From LSCE01 sp050485425 (lineage in GTDB: Bacteria > Pseudomonadota > Gammaproteobacteria > Nitrococcales > Aquisalimonadaceae): 64,000 nucleotides of DNA. The notes beneath the pieces are model-generated. The model searched no databases. It saw nothing but the letters and a program-made list of their open reading frames with translations, and was not told where the DNA came from. Both the position numbers and the translations under genes were made by a program. Position 1 is the first letter of the stretch; each line of letters opens with the position of its first letter. This document shows, in pieces, positions 1-7,084 of the stretch. The DNA is taken from NCBI GenBank assembly GCA_050485425.1, contig JBJHBJ010000005.1:1-64000 (forward strand), given 5' to 3'.

Positions 1-626
1 TCTCCTTCCGCCTGCACGACAACCAGGTCATGCGCACCGGAGCAATCAACTATTTCGACAAGGTGCCGCTGAAGTACACCGACTACAACAGCCAGCAGTT
101 CCAGGAGGGCGGCGTGCGCGTGGTGCCGCCCGCGGTGGCCCGCCGCGGCGCCTACATCGCCCCCGGTGCGGTACTGATGCCCTCGTACGTGAACATCGGC
201 GCCTACGTCGACAGCGGCACCATGGTGGACACCTGGGCCACGGTGGGCTCCTGCGCCCAGATCGGCAAGAACGTGCACCTGTCCGGCGGCGTCGGCATCG
301 GCGGTGTTCTGGAGCCGCTGCAGGCCGGCCCGGTGATCATCGAGGACAACTGCTTCATCGGTGCCCGCTCGGAAGTGGTGGAAGGCGTGGTGGTCGAGGA
401 AGGCGCGGTGATTTCCATGGGCGTCTACCTGGGCCAGAGCACCAAGATCTACAACCGGGAAACCGGGGAAGTGACCTACGGCCGCATCCCCAGGGGCGCG
501 GTGGTGGTACCGGGCAACCTGCCGTCCAAGGATGGCAGCCACAGCCTGTACTGCGCGGTGATCATCAAGCAGGTGGACGAGAAGACCCGCTCCAAGGTCG
601 GCCTGAACGAGCTGCTGCGGCCCTGA
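1..626 (+). CDS. dapD: DapD, tetrahydrodipicolinate N-succinyltransferase (5' end missing)
   Basis: Cytoplasmic enzyme of lysine and meso-diaminopimelate synthesis: transfers succinyl from succinyl-CoA to tetrahydrodipicolinate. The reading frame is open from base 3, so the gene begins upstream and about 207 C-terminal codons are visible. The visible part has a left-handed beta-helix hexapeptide pattern (PSYVNIGAYVDSGTMVDTWA, then GSCAQIGKNVHLSGGVGIGG) typical of DapD, and the family C-terminal region with YGRIPRGAVVVPG. The TGA is followed after one base by the ATG of the next gene, and dapE follows that, a common gammaproteobacterial order. Family assignment is firm; the start lies outside the window. 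Confidence 0.97.
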   Translation, partial: SFRLHDNQVMRTGAINYFDKVPLKYTDYNSQQFQEGGVRVVPPAVARRGAYIAPGAVLMPSYVNIGAYVDSGTMVDTWATVGSCAQIGKNVHLSGGVGIGGVLEPLQAGPVIIEDNCFIGARSEVVEGVVVEEGAVISMGVYLGQSTKIYNRETGEVTYGRIPRGAVVVPGNLPSKDGSHSLYCAVIIKQVDEKTRSKVGLNELLRP

Positions 627-627
627 C

Positions 628-975
628 ATGGTCACGCTCTACGGTCTTCCCAATTGCGATACCTGCCGCAAGGCGCAGAAGCTGCTCCAGGCCGAGGGCG
701 TGGAGTTCCATTTCCACGACCTGCGCAAGGACGGCCTGGACCGCGCCATGCTGGACCGGTGGCTGGCCGCCGTCGGCGGCGACGCGCTGGTAAACCGCCG
801 CAGCACCACCTGGCGGAACCTGTCCGAGGCCGAGCGGGCCATGGCCGGGGGCGACGGCGTTGCCGAGCTGCTGCTCGCCAACCCGACCCTGGTCAAGCGC
901 CCGATCCTGGAAACCGGCGAACGCTGCCTGGTCGGGTTCCGGGAGCAGGACTACCGGCAGTTGCCGCGAACGTGA
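628..975 (+). CDS. ArsC/Spx-family protein, YffB-like
   Basis: A 115-residue thioredoxin-fold protein of the ArsC/Spx superfamily. The N-terminal LPNCDTCRKA carries a CxxC pair (Cys10, Cys13) where ArsC-type proteins hold the reactive Cys; the C-terminal half has the family segment LVKRPILETG. It lies between dapD and dapE with one base to the former and seven to the latter, the same place where YffB-type proteins are found in many gammaproteobacteria. True arsenate reduction is not implied; YffB proteins are usually described as ArsC-like, with uncertain glutathione-dependent redox function. The start ATG one base after the dapD stop suggests translational coupling. Confidence 0.9.
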   Translation: MVTLYGLPNCDTCRKAQKLLQAEGVEFHFHDLRKDGLDRAMLDRWLAAVGGDALVNRRSTTWRNLSEAERAMAGGDGVAELLLANPTLVKRPILETGERCLVGFREQDYRQLPRT

Positions 976-982
976 GGACGCC

Positions 983-2113
983 ATGTCGGAAACCCTGAAG
1001 CTGACCCGGGACCTGATCAGCCGGCCTTCCGTGACCCCGGACGATGCCGGCTGCCAGACACTGCTGCAGACGCGGCTGGATGCGGCCGGCTTCAGCGGCG
1101 AGACGCTGCAGTTCGGCGATGTCACCAATCTCTGGTCCCGGCGCGGCTCCGACGGCCCGCTGCTGGTGTTCGCGGGCCATACCGATGTGGTCCCCACCGG
1201 TCCGCTGGAACGCTGGCAAAGCCCGCCGTTCGAACCCAGCGAACGCGACGGCCTGCTCTACGGGCGCGGCGCCGCTGACATGAAAGGCAGCGTTGCCGCC
1301 TTCGTCACCGCTTGCGAGCGCTTCGTCCACCGCCATCCGGACCATCGCGGCTCCATCGCGCTGCTGATCACCAGCGACGAGGAAGGCCCCTCTGTGGACG
1401 GCACGGTGAAAGTGGTCGAGGAACTGCAGCGCCGGAACATCCGCATCGACTGGTGCCTGGTGGGCGAACCCAGCAGCGAGAGCACGGTGGCGGACACGGT
1501 CAAGTACGGCCGGCGGGGCTCGCTGAACGGCCGGCTCGTGGCGCACGGGATCCAGGGCCACGTGGCCTACCCTCACAAGGCCCGCAACCCCATCCACCAG
1601 CTCATGCCGGCGTTGGCGGAACTGACCGCCCGGCACTGGGACGACGGCAACTCCGCCTTCCCGCCGACCACCTTCCAGATCTCAAACCTCAACGCCGGCA
1701 CCGGTGCCACCAACGTGATACCGGGCGAAGCCGAGCTGCTGCTCAACTTCCGCTTCTCCACGGAGTCCACGGCGGACGGGCTGCAGCAGCAGGTGGAGGC
1801 AATCCTGGATGCGCACGGCCTGGACTATTCGCTGGAGTGGACGATCTCAGCCCAGCCGTTCCTGACCGAAGCCGGCGCCCTGGTGGATGCCACCCGCGCG
1901 GCGATCCGCGACATCACCGGACGGGACACCACCCTGTCCACCGCCGGAGGCACGTCCGACGGGCGCTTCATCGCACCCACCGGGGCGCAGGTGGTGGAAC
2001 TCGGCCCGGTCAATGCCTCGATCCACCAGATCGACGAGCATGTGGAGATCGCGGCCCTGGATACGCTGTCGTCCATCTACGAGCGGATTCTGGAACGCCT
2101 CCTGGTCGACTAG
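983..2113 (+). CDS. dapE: DapE, succinyl-diaminopimelate desuccinylase
   Basis: M20-family di-zinc hydrolase that removes succinate from N-succinyl-LL-diaminopimelate. The 376-residue length fits DapE. Metal ligands of the family are visible: His66 and Asp68 in FAGHTDVVP, Asp99 in GRGAADMKG, the SDEEG motif (Glu133, Glu134), Glu162 in LVGEPSS, and a C-terminal His in NASIHQID. I chose ATG 983 rather than upstream in-frame starts because the N-terminus then aligns with DapE proteins (MSETLKLTRDLISRPSVTP) and GAGG lies just upstream. It completes the dapD-yffB-dapE set and is probably cotranscribed with it. Confidence 0.97.
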   Translation: MSETLKLTRDLISRPSVTPDDAGCQTLLQTRLDAAGFSGETLQFGDVTNLWSRRGSDGPLLVFAGHTDVVPTGPLERWQSPPFEPSERDGLLYGRGAADMKGSVAAFVTACERFVHRHPDHRGSIALLITSDEEGPSVDGTVKVVEELQRRNIRIDWCLVGEPSSESTVADTVKYGRRGSLNGRLVAHGIQGHVAYPHKARNPIHQLMPALAELTARHWDDGNSAFPPTTFQISNLNAGTGATNVIPGEAELLLNFRFSTESTADGLQQQVEAILDAHGLDYSLEWTISAQPFLTEAGALVDATRAAIRDITGRDTTLSTAGGTSDGRFIAPTGAQVVELGPVNASIHQIDEHVEIAALDTLSSIYERILERLLVD

Positions 2114-2484
2114 CCCGAGACGCCGAAAGGCCTTTGTTCACGCCGCAATGACAGGAACCGTAGGGTGCCCGGAGCGCAGCGATGTGCACCGTTGGCGGGT
2201 TCGGTGCGCATCGCCTTCGGCTCTGAGCACCCTACGCTGCCATCAACCACCAATCCCGCCGCCGAGTGTCCCGAGACAGAAGTTCACAGCATTCTGAGCG
2301 TCAGCCTTCCAGTGGGGCTAGGCGCACACCCCCCCGGCTAGCCTGATCGGGTTATTGCACTCCCGTCACCCTCCAGTACCGTGCAACCGAGGCTGGATAG
2401 ACATCCGGTCCGGGAAACAGATCCCGAAGAAACACCGGACCGCAAGCCGACCGTTGCGACCGACACTGCTGAGGGACAATGACA
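2114..2484. other. Intergenic region with dispersed repeat, no gene seen
   Basis: About 370 bases between dapE and the YadA-head-like gene. I see no credible coding sequence. It contains the 2159-2236 repeat element listed separately, a run of C at about 2328-2335, and the ribosome binding site GAGGG at 2471-2475 for the next gene. No convincing sigma-70 promoter could be picked out by eye. Confidence 0.6.
2159..2236. repeat. Dispersed intergenic repeat, arms facing inward (CGTAGGGTGC...GCACCCTACG)
   Basis: The element starts with CGTAGGGTGCC and ends with GAGCACCCTACG, so its two ends are inverted copies. Its right arm, 2200-2236, is repeated on the opposite strand at 3916-3952 with a single mismatch over 37 bases. 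Comparable GTAGGGTGC-type intergenic repeats are common in proteobacterial genomes; I do not know a formal name for this one. It ends about 245 bases before the YadA-head-like gene. Confidence 0.75.
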
Positions 2485-3498
2485 ATGAACTATAAAAAGC
2501 TCCAGTACCTGCCCGGCGCCATTCTGCTGGCACTGGGCTCCATCCCCCTTCTGGCCCAGGTATCCATTCCCAACACCTTCCAGGCCGGCGAAACCGCAAG
2601 CGCCGACGAGGTCAACGCCAATTTCCAGGCGCTGCAAGCCGCCCTGGACGACGCGCTTCAGCGTATCGAAACACTGGAATCGGATCACGTGGCGGGCCTG
2701 GGCGACCACGTGGAAGTCATCGCCGACCCGCACTATCCCAACGACCATACGGTGCGCTTCTCCGCCGTGAATGTGCAGATCGTCAACGGCACCGGCAGCA
2801 CCGACGGTGCCACCAACGGGCTGGGCAACCTGATCCTCGGCTATAACGAGGACCGCTCCGGCCCCGAAACCTGCACCCGGGGCCGCAATCACAACTCGGG
2901 TTCCGCGGACCCCGCGGCCCGCTGTGAAAGCTGGAACGGAGAGTGGGCCGAGAGCTTCAAGAGCGGCTCCCATAACCTGGTTGCCGGTATGGGCAATGCC
3001 TATTCCGGTTACGGTGGTGTGGTACTGGGAGAGAACAATGCCGCTACCGGCGAACTGACGTCCGTACTCGGAGGACAGAACAACGTCGCCGCGGGAGAGA
3101 GCAGCGTCATTATCGGCGGCCGGAATAACGAGATCGCCGGGTTCAAGCCCGTCGCCGACAGCAGTACCGGCCGTGATTCTGCAATTGTGGGAGGGAACGG
3201 CAACCGTGTGGAACAGGCATACACGGTTGCGATTCTGGGCGGCAACGGGAATGTCGCTACCGATGCGGACCGAACCTCCGGTAACAATGGTGCATATGAG
3301 TCCAGCATCGTCGGCGGAGCCAGTAATACCGTGACCGCGCGGTTCAGCGTTGCCGTTGGCGGCTGGAATAATACTGTCAGTGGCCAACATGCTGTCGTTC
3401 TTGGTGGTGGTCAGCTGAACGAAGCCAGTGGTGACCAGAGCGTGGTTCTTGGTGGTGACCGCAACAATGCAACCGGCGACGGTGAGATTGCGCCGTGA
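2485..3498 (+). CDS. Secreted YadA-head-like repeat protein without anchor
   Basis: Predicted exported protein of 337 residues. An N-terminal signal peptide (MNYKKLQYLPGAILLALGSI, cleavage probably after LLAQ) is followed by a short helical part (NTFQAGETASADEVNANFQA, then ALDDALQRIETLES) that could form a coiled coil. From about residue 150 come repeats of the form SxVLGGxNNxAxG (for example TSVLGGQNNVAAG, SVIIGGRNNEIAG, AVVLGGGQLNEASG), the pattern of trimeric-autotransporter head beta-rolls. No C-terminal beta-barrel anchor follows; the protein stops after the last repeat. ATG 2485 is preferred over ATG 2479, since GAGGG at 2471 then has a normal spacing of about nine. Role (surface binding or matrix) is inference. 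Confidence 0.75.
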   Translation: MNYKKLQYLPGAILLALGSIPLLAQVSIPNTFQAGETASADEVNANFQALQAALDDALQRIETLESDHVAGLGDHVEVIADPHYPNDHTVRFSAVNVQIVNGTGSTDGATNGLGNLILGYNEDRSGPETCTRGRNHNSGSADPAARCESWNGEWAESFKSGSHNLVAGMGNAYSGYGGVVLGENNAATGELTSVLGGQNNVAAGESSVIIGGRNNEIAGFKPVADSSTGRDSAIVGGNGNRVEQAYTVAILGGNGNVATDADRTSGNNGAYESSIVGGASNTVTARFSVAVGGWNNTVSGQHAVVLGGGQLNEASGDQSVVLGGDRNNATGDGEIAP

Positions 3499-3514
3499 TC
3501 AAGGAGCAGGACTC

Positions 3515-3670
3515 ATGCGCATGAAACCGGTATTGATAACGCTCACGCTGACCCTGTTCCTGATCGGCTGCGGCGGAGGTGGCAGCGGTGGTGGTAGCGG
3601 ATCGAACGATAATGGCACTGCCAATTCCAACTGGGACGAGATGGCCTGGGGCGAGGACGACTGGGGCTGA
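3515..3670 (+). CDS. Very small lipoprotein, function unknown
   Basis: A 51-residue protein with a short hydrophobic signal and the lipobox LIGC, giving a mature peptide of about 33 residues that starts CGGGGSGGGSGS and ends in an acidic Trp-containing tail (NWDEMAWGEDDWG). ATG 3515 is supported by AAGGAGC at 3501-3507. It starts 16 bases after the YadA-head-like gene and precedes a terminator, so the two are probably one transcript. The Gly/Ser spacer followed by an acidic tail looks like a tethered outer-membrane peptide; I recognise no family. A role as membrane tether or partner of the upstream protein is speculation. Confidence 0.65.
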   Translation: MRMKPVLITLTLTLFLIGCGGGGSGGGSGSNDNGTANSNWDEMAWGEDDWG

Positions 3671-3693
3671 GGTTCAGGAATCGCCAACCAGAC

Positions 3694-3730
3694 GCCCCGT
3701 GCGGGAACCGGATCCTGCACGGGGCATTTT
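3694..3730 (+). terminator. Rho-independent terminator after the small lipoprotein
   Basis: GCCCCGTGC at 3694-3702 pairs perfectly with GCACGGGGC at 3717-3725, followed by ATTTTG. It lies 24 bases after the lipoprotein stop codon. Confidence 0.75.
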
Positions 3731-3831
3731 GCCTCCGGCGATTGATCCGACTAGTGGATATCGGCCACGTCTCCATCCACCCTACTCCTGGGGCAGGCCG
3801 CAAGGCTTGCGCACCGGACCATGTCGGGGAT

Positions 3832-3858
3832 GGTGTGCACCACGTTGTGGTGCACACC
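3832..3858. repeat. Perfect 12-bp hairpin next to a CCCTACG repeat end
   Basis: GGTGTGCACCAC at 3832-3843 and GTGGTGCACACC at 3847-3858 form a perfect stem with a 3-base loop, followed by CTACG. It shares the GTGCAC and CACCCTACG elements with the 2159-2236 repeat, so it is probably a diverged unit of the same repeat family. Confidence 0.6.
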
Positions 3859-3915
3859 CTACGGCTACACCTCACCGTGGCGGGGGCGGAATACGACTAG
3901 GAGACGCGGGAAAAC

Positions 3916-3952
3916 CGTAGGGTGCTCAGAGCCGAAGGTGATGCGCACCGAA
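3916..3952. repeat. Inverted copy of the 2200-2236 repeat arm
   Basis: Begins CGTAGGGTGCTCAGAGCCGA and is the reverse complement of 2200-2236 with one mismatch over 37 bases. Together the two copies flank the YadA-head-like and lipoprotein genes in inverted orientation. Confidence 0.8.
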
Positions 3953-3975
3953 AGCGCCCGGCTCCTCGGCCCTGC

Positions 3976-6078
3976 TCACGTGCGGTAAGCCGCGCCAAGC
4001 CGGGCGGCCTGCCGAACGGCGGTGACGACGCCGGCCCGGCCCGACACCGACAACGCCCCGGCACTGGCCTGCCAGTCCCTGCCCTGCAGCACCCGCAACA
4101 GCAACGGAAGCACCGGTTGCAGTGGCTCGCCGGCGGCGGCCATGCGCGGCAGCACGTGCCAGCTCAAGCGCTGGAGCGCCGGCAGGCAGGGCTCGAAGCC
4201 GCGCGCACCGTCGGTGAACGATCGTACATCCTGCCAATCGGTATCCCGCATCAGGTCCTGCACCGGGTGCCCGGCAAGCAGTTCCCACAGCAATTCCGGT
4301 TCCAGTCGCCGCAGGCTGTCCTGCAGATGCACGGGCAGCCCCTCGGTAAAGCGATCCCGTGCCTCCCGGTAAACCGCTTCCGTCTCCCCCGCTGGTGCGT
4401 GCAGCACCAGCACCGCATGAGCACCGCTGGCCGGATCGCGACGGGGCCCAAGCCGCACCGGCTGGTAGCCGGCCCGCGCCCAGAAGCGCAGCAGGTCCGC
4501 CGAGGAGCCGAAGCTGGAGCCGAGCAGCTGCAACCCACGCCCGGCAGCCCACGCCGGCAGCAGGTCCAGTAATCGGCTTCCGACCGCCCGGCCCTGCACC
4601 GCAGGATGCACGGCAATCCGCATGACGCGCCCCATGCGATACTCGGCAGCCCGCCGAACGCCGGCATGGGTGGCCAGCGACTGCGGCAGCAGGTGGCCGT
4701 GGGGTCGCCGGTGGCCGAGCCAGATCGCCTCTGCCACGCCTGGCTCGAAGCCGCCCTCCTCGGTCACCAGCATGGCGCCAAGCACGGTGGTGCCGGAACG
4801 CGCCAGGGCAAGATGCAGATTCGGCCCGTCCAGCAGGTTGCGCAGATCGAACGGCCGGGTTCGGTAATGGGATTGCACCAGCAATCCGAAAACCTGACGC
4901 AACAGGGGTTCATTCCCAGCCAGCGTGGCGCGGTCCAGCCATTCCAGCCGCATTCCGGTCAGCATGGTCTCATCGGCTTCGGGCGTTACCGCATCCATCA
5001 GCAGGGTACGGAACAGCAGCGGCTCCAGCGGGTCGTCCGGCGCCCACCGGATCGGTTGGCGCAGCTCCAGGCGGCGCCATTTCGGCGCCTTCGCATCCAG
5101 CAGACGGTTGAACCGCAGCGCAAACCCCCGGCCGGAGCCCTCATAGCCATGGACCGTGCTGGAAAACACGATACGCGAATACCGGTCGAGCAGGCGTGCC
5201 AGCAGATCCACCGGCAGGCCGGCGGCCTCGTCCACCAGCAGCAGATCGGCATCCGGCCAGGTATCCAGCACCTGGTCGGGCGGCAGATAGCGCAGCGCGC
5301 CGGCTGCAGAACCTGCATGGCGAAACACCGCGGCCACGGCCGCCTCCCGCGGCGCGGTCACCACCACCTGCCACGGGCGATGATGGCAGAGTTCCGCCAC
5401 CGCCATGCCCAGCGCTGCCGACTTGCCCCGCCCGCGGTCAGCGGTCAGCACCAGCGGGCGACGGCGGTGACCGGTTGCCACTCTGCAGACGGCGTCGACC
5501 GCCTGTTGCTGGTCCTCGGTGCCGCGTACCTGCCAGTGCGGGACGCCGTCCCGGGGAATCTCCGGCTCGGGAATGCGACCCGGCGTCAGGCGGATCACGC
5601 TGTCGTCTTCGCACAGCAGTCGCCGGAAACGTGCCAGATAACGGGTACTCAGGGATTCCGGGGCGTAGCCATCGACGGTAATGCGCGCGCGTTCGGGATC
5701 GGGAAAATCCGGCCACTCCCGCACGGGTGGTGTCAGTAACAGCAGCAGGCCGCCGCCGCGCAACGTGCCCGACACCGCGCCGAGTGCGTCGGGGTCCAAC
5801 CCGGCACGGGCATCGTAGACCAGCAGATCGGCTTCCTGCCCCAGCAATTGCCGGGCGCTGGCCGGCGCCCTGACCTCCGCCGGCACATGCTCCGCCGCGA
5901 TGCCCAGCCAATAGCCGGCCTCACAGCCCTGCTCCCAGGCCAGGCGCGCCAGCAATCGGGTCCATTCGGCAGGCCCGGCCAGATGCAGCAGCGCACGATC
6001 ACCCCGCGCCGCCAGGCGGTCGCGCAACACCACGAACAGCCGACCGGCCGCGCGCTTGTCGTCCAGGTCGCCGGTCAT
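3976..6078 (-). CDS. tmcA: TmcA, tRNA(Met) cytidine acetyltransferase
   Basis: Cytoplasmic enzyme that makes N4-acetylcytidine at the wobble base of elongator tRNA-Met, using acetyl-CoA and ATP. The 700-residue protein has the expected order: N-terminal domain, RNA-helicase-like ATPase with Walker A ADRGRGKS (residues 213-220) and Walker B LLLVDEAA (279-286), SSTVHGYEGSGRGF, then a GNAT acetyltransferase domain (MRIAVHPAVQGRAVGSRLL) and a C-terminal tail. ATG 6078 is chosen because it overlaps the upstream gene's TGA (ATGA) and aligns with the family; longer in-frame starts lie inside that gene. Last gene of a minus-strand overlapping set. Confidence 0.95.
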   Translation of the reverse strand: MTGDLDDKRAAGRLFVVLRDRLAARGDRALLHLAGPAEWTRLLARLAWEQGCEAGYWLGIAAEHVPAEVRAPASARQLLGQEADLLVYDARAGLDPDALGAVSGTLRGGGLLLLLTPPVREWPDFPDPERARITVDGYAPESLSTRYLARFRRLLCEDDSVIRLTPGRIPEPEIPRDGVPHWQVRGTEDQQQAVDAVCRVATGHRRRPLVLTADRGRGKSAALGMAVAELCHHRPWQVVVTAPREAAVAAVFRHAGSAAGALRYLPPDQVLDTWPDADLLLVDEAAGLPVDLLARLLDRYSRIVFSSTVHGYEGSGRGFALRFNRLLDAKAPKWRRLELRQPIRWAPDDPLEPLLFRTLLMDAVTPEADETMLTGMRLEWLDRATLAGNEPLLRQVFGLLVQSHYRTRPFDLRNLLDGPNLHLALARSGTTVLGAMLVTEEGGFEPGVAEAIWLGHRRPHGHLLPQSLATHAGVRRAAEYRMGRVMRIAVHPAVQGRAVGSRLLDLLPAWAAGRGLQLLGSSFGSSADLLRFWARAGYQPVRLGPRRDPASGAHAVLVLHAPAGETEAVYREARDRFTEGLPVHLQDSLRRLEPELLWELLAGHPVQDLMRDTDWQDVRSFTDGARGFEPCLPALQRLSWHVLPRMAAAGEPLQPVLPLLLRVLQGRDWQASAGALSVSGRAGVVTAVRQAARLGAAYRT

Positions 6079-6344
6079 GGGCTGGTCTCCGCCTCCAACG
6101 CGGACAGGAACGCCATGGCCTGCTCGCGGGAGTCTCCGCACATGGCCGGTTCCGGCTGCAACGCACCGCACACCGCTGGCCGCTCCGGGAGCCCGAACAA
6201 GCGGCAGCGGCCGTCATCGGCCAGTTGCACACACGGAACGCCGGCGGGTTTTCCCCCGGGCATGCCGGGAATGGGTGTGCTGATCGACACCGCGATACAG
6301 CAGGCCGCACAACCCGGACGGCAAGGCATGGCGGCGCCGCTCAT
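6075..6344 (-). CDS. YkgJ-family Cys-cluster protein
   Basis: An 89-residue protein with clustered cysteines: CRPGCAACC near the N-terminus, then VPC, GRC, AVC and AMC, a spacing typical of the YkgJ family (putative zinc- or iron-chelating domain). It overlaps both neighbours by four bases: its ATG overlaps the trmO stop and its TGA overlaps the tmcA start, which fixes both ends and implies translational coupling. Biochemical role is not established. Position between two tRNA-modification genes suggests, but does not show, a link to RNA modification or metal supply. Confidence 0.88.
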   Translation of the reverse strand: MSGAAMPCRPGCAACCIAVSISTPIPGMPGGKPAGVPCVQLADDGRCRLFGLPERPAVCGALQPEPAMCGDSREQAMAFLSALEAETSP

Positions 6345-7081
6345 GGCGCCCGTTCGATCCGTTCGACCAGGGCGGCCCCGTCGGCGACCCGCCAACCCAC
6401 TTCGTGGCCGGCCAGCCGCATGCCGTGGCGGGCCAGCTGCTCCCCGCCCCGATAAGCCGGGCGGGGGTCCAGGGCGAGAGTCTGGGTGATCAGGCCCTCA
6501 AGCCGGGCCGCATCATCCGGTGCCAGCCCGTCCAGATAGCCTCGCGCCGGCTCCGTATACCGGACCTGCAGCCGTGTTTCCGGGGGATCGGCAAAGGCTT
6601 CCGGCGCCCGGGCCGCGGGCGCGGTGTCGGCGTACGGGAGATAGGGCTTGATATCCAGCACCGGGGTACCGTCCACCAGATCGTGGCCGGCGATATGCAG
6701 CACCGTTTCTCCACCCACCATGTCCCTGCCCCGGAACTCGACCAGGGACAACCCGACAGGGTTGGGCCGGAACGGAGAGCGCGTGGCGAACACGCCGAGG
6801 CGCCGGTTACCCCCCAATCGCGGCGGACGGACCGTGGGCTTCCAGCCCTGCGCGGCGGACAGGTGGAACCAGAACAGTACCCAGAGATGGGAGTAGGCTT
6901 CCAGCCCCTGCAGGGCCTCGGCCCTGGCAGCAGCGCCACGCAGCACGATCCTCGCCGTCGCCCCGGCGACCAGCCCGGGCTGCCTGGGCGTGCCGAACTT
7001 CTGCGGGAAACAGCCCTCGACGTGACCGATGATCTGCAGGGCGGGCAATTCCCCGACCGTGGGCGTCGGCAATTCGTTCAT
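6341..7081 (-). CDS. trmO: TrmO, tRNA m6t6A37 methyltransferase
   Basis: SAM-dependent enzyme of the TsaA/TrmO (UPF0066) family that methylates N6-threonylcarbamoyladenosine at position 37 of certain tRNAs. The 246-residue protein begins with the family start region IIGHVEGCFPQKFGTPRQPG, then LWVLFWFHLS, and the signature GVFATRSPFRPNPVGLSLVE, followed by LDIKPYLPYAD. GGAG six bases before ATG 7081 supports the start. It begins three bases after the acylase gene ends and overlaps the YkgJ gene, so all four minus-strand genes here look cotranscribed. Confidence 0.94.
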   Translation of the reverse strand: MNELPTPTVGELPALQIIGHVEGCFPQKFGTPRQPGLVAGATARIVLRGAAARAEALQGLEAYSHLWVLFWFHLSAAQGWKPTVRPPRLGGNRRLGVFATRSPFRPNPVGLSLVEFRGRDMVGGETVLHIAGHDLVDGTPVLDIKPYLPYADTAPAARAPEAFADPPETRLQVRYTEPARGYLDGLAPDDAARLEGLITQTLALDPRPAYRGGEQLARHGMRLAGHEVGWRVADGAALVERIERAP

Positions 7082-7084
7082 GCT

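Larger units (their letters stand above)
3671..3975. other. Intergenic region with terminator and repeats, no gene seen
   Basis: About 305 bases between the lipoprotein gene and the end of tmcA. It holds the 3694-3730 terminator, the perfect hairpin at 3832-3858 and the 3916-3952 repeat copy. No coding sequence with a plausible start and composition was found. Confidence 0.6.

Noticed and set aside
860..982. Longer start for dapE inside the yffB-like gene
   Set aside because: ATG 983 matches the family N-terminus; the extra residues overlap a conserved gene.
3009..3480. DNA repetition in the YadA-head-like gene as a CRISPR or tandem-repeat array
   Set aside because: The periodicity is protein-level (SxVLGGxNNxAxG) with variable codons and no fixed spacer length.
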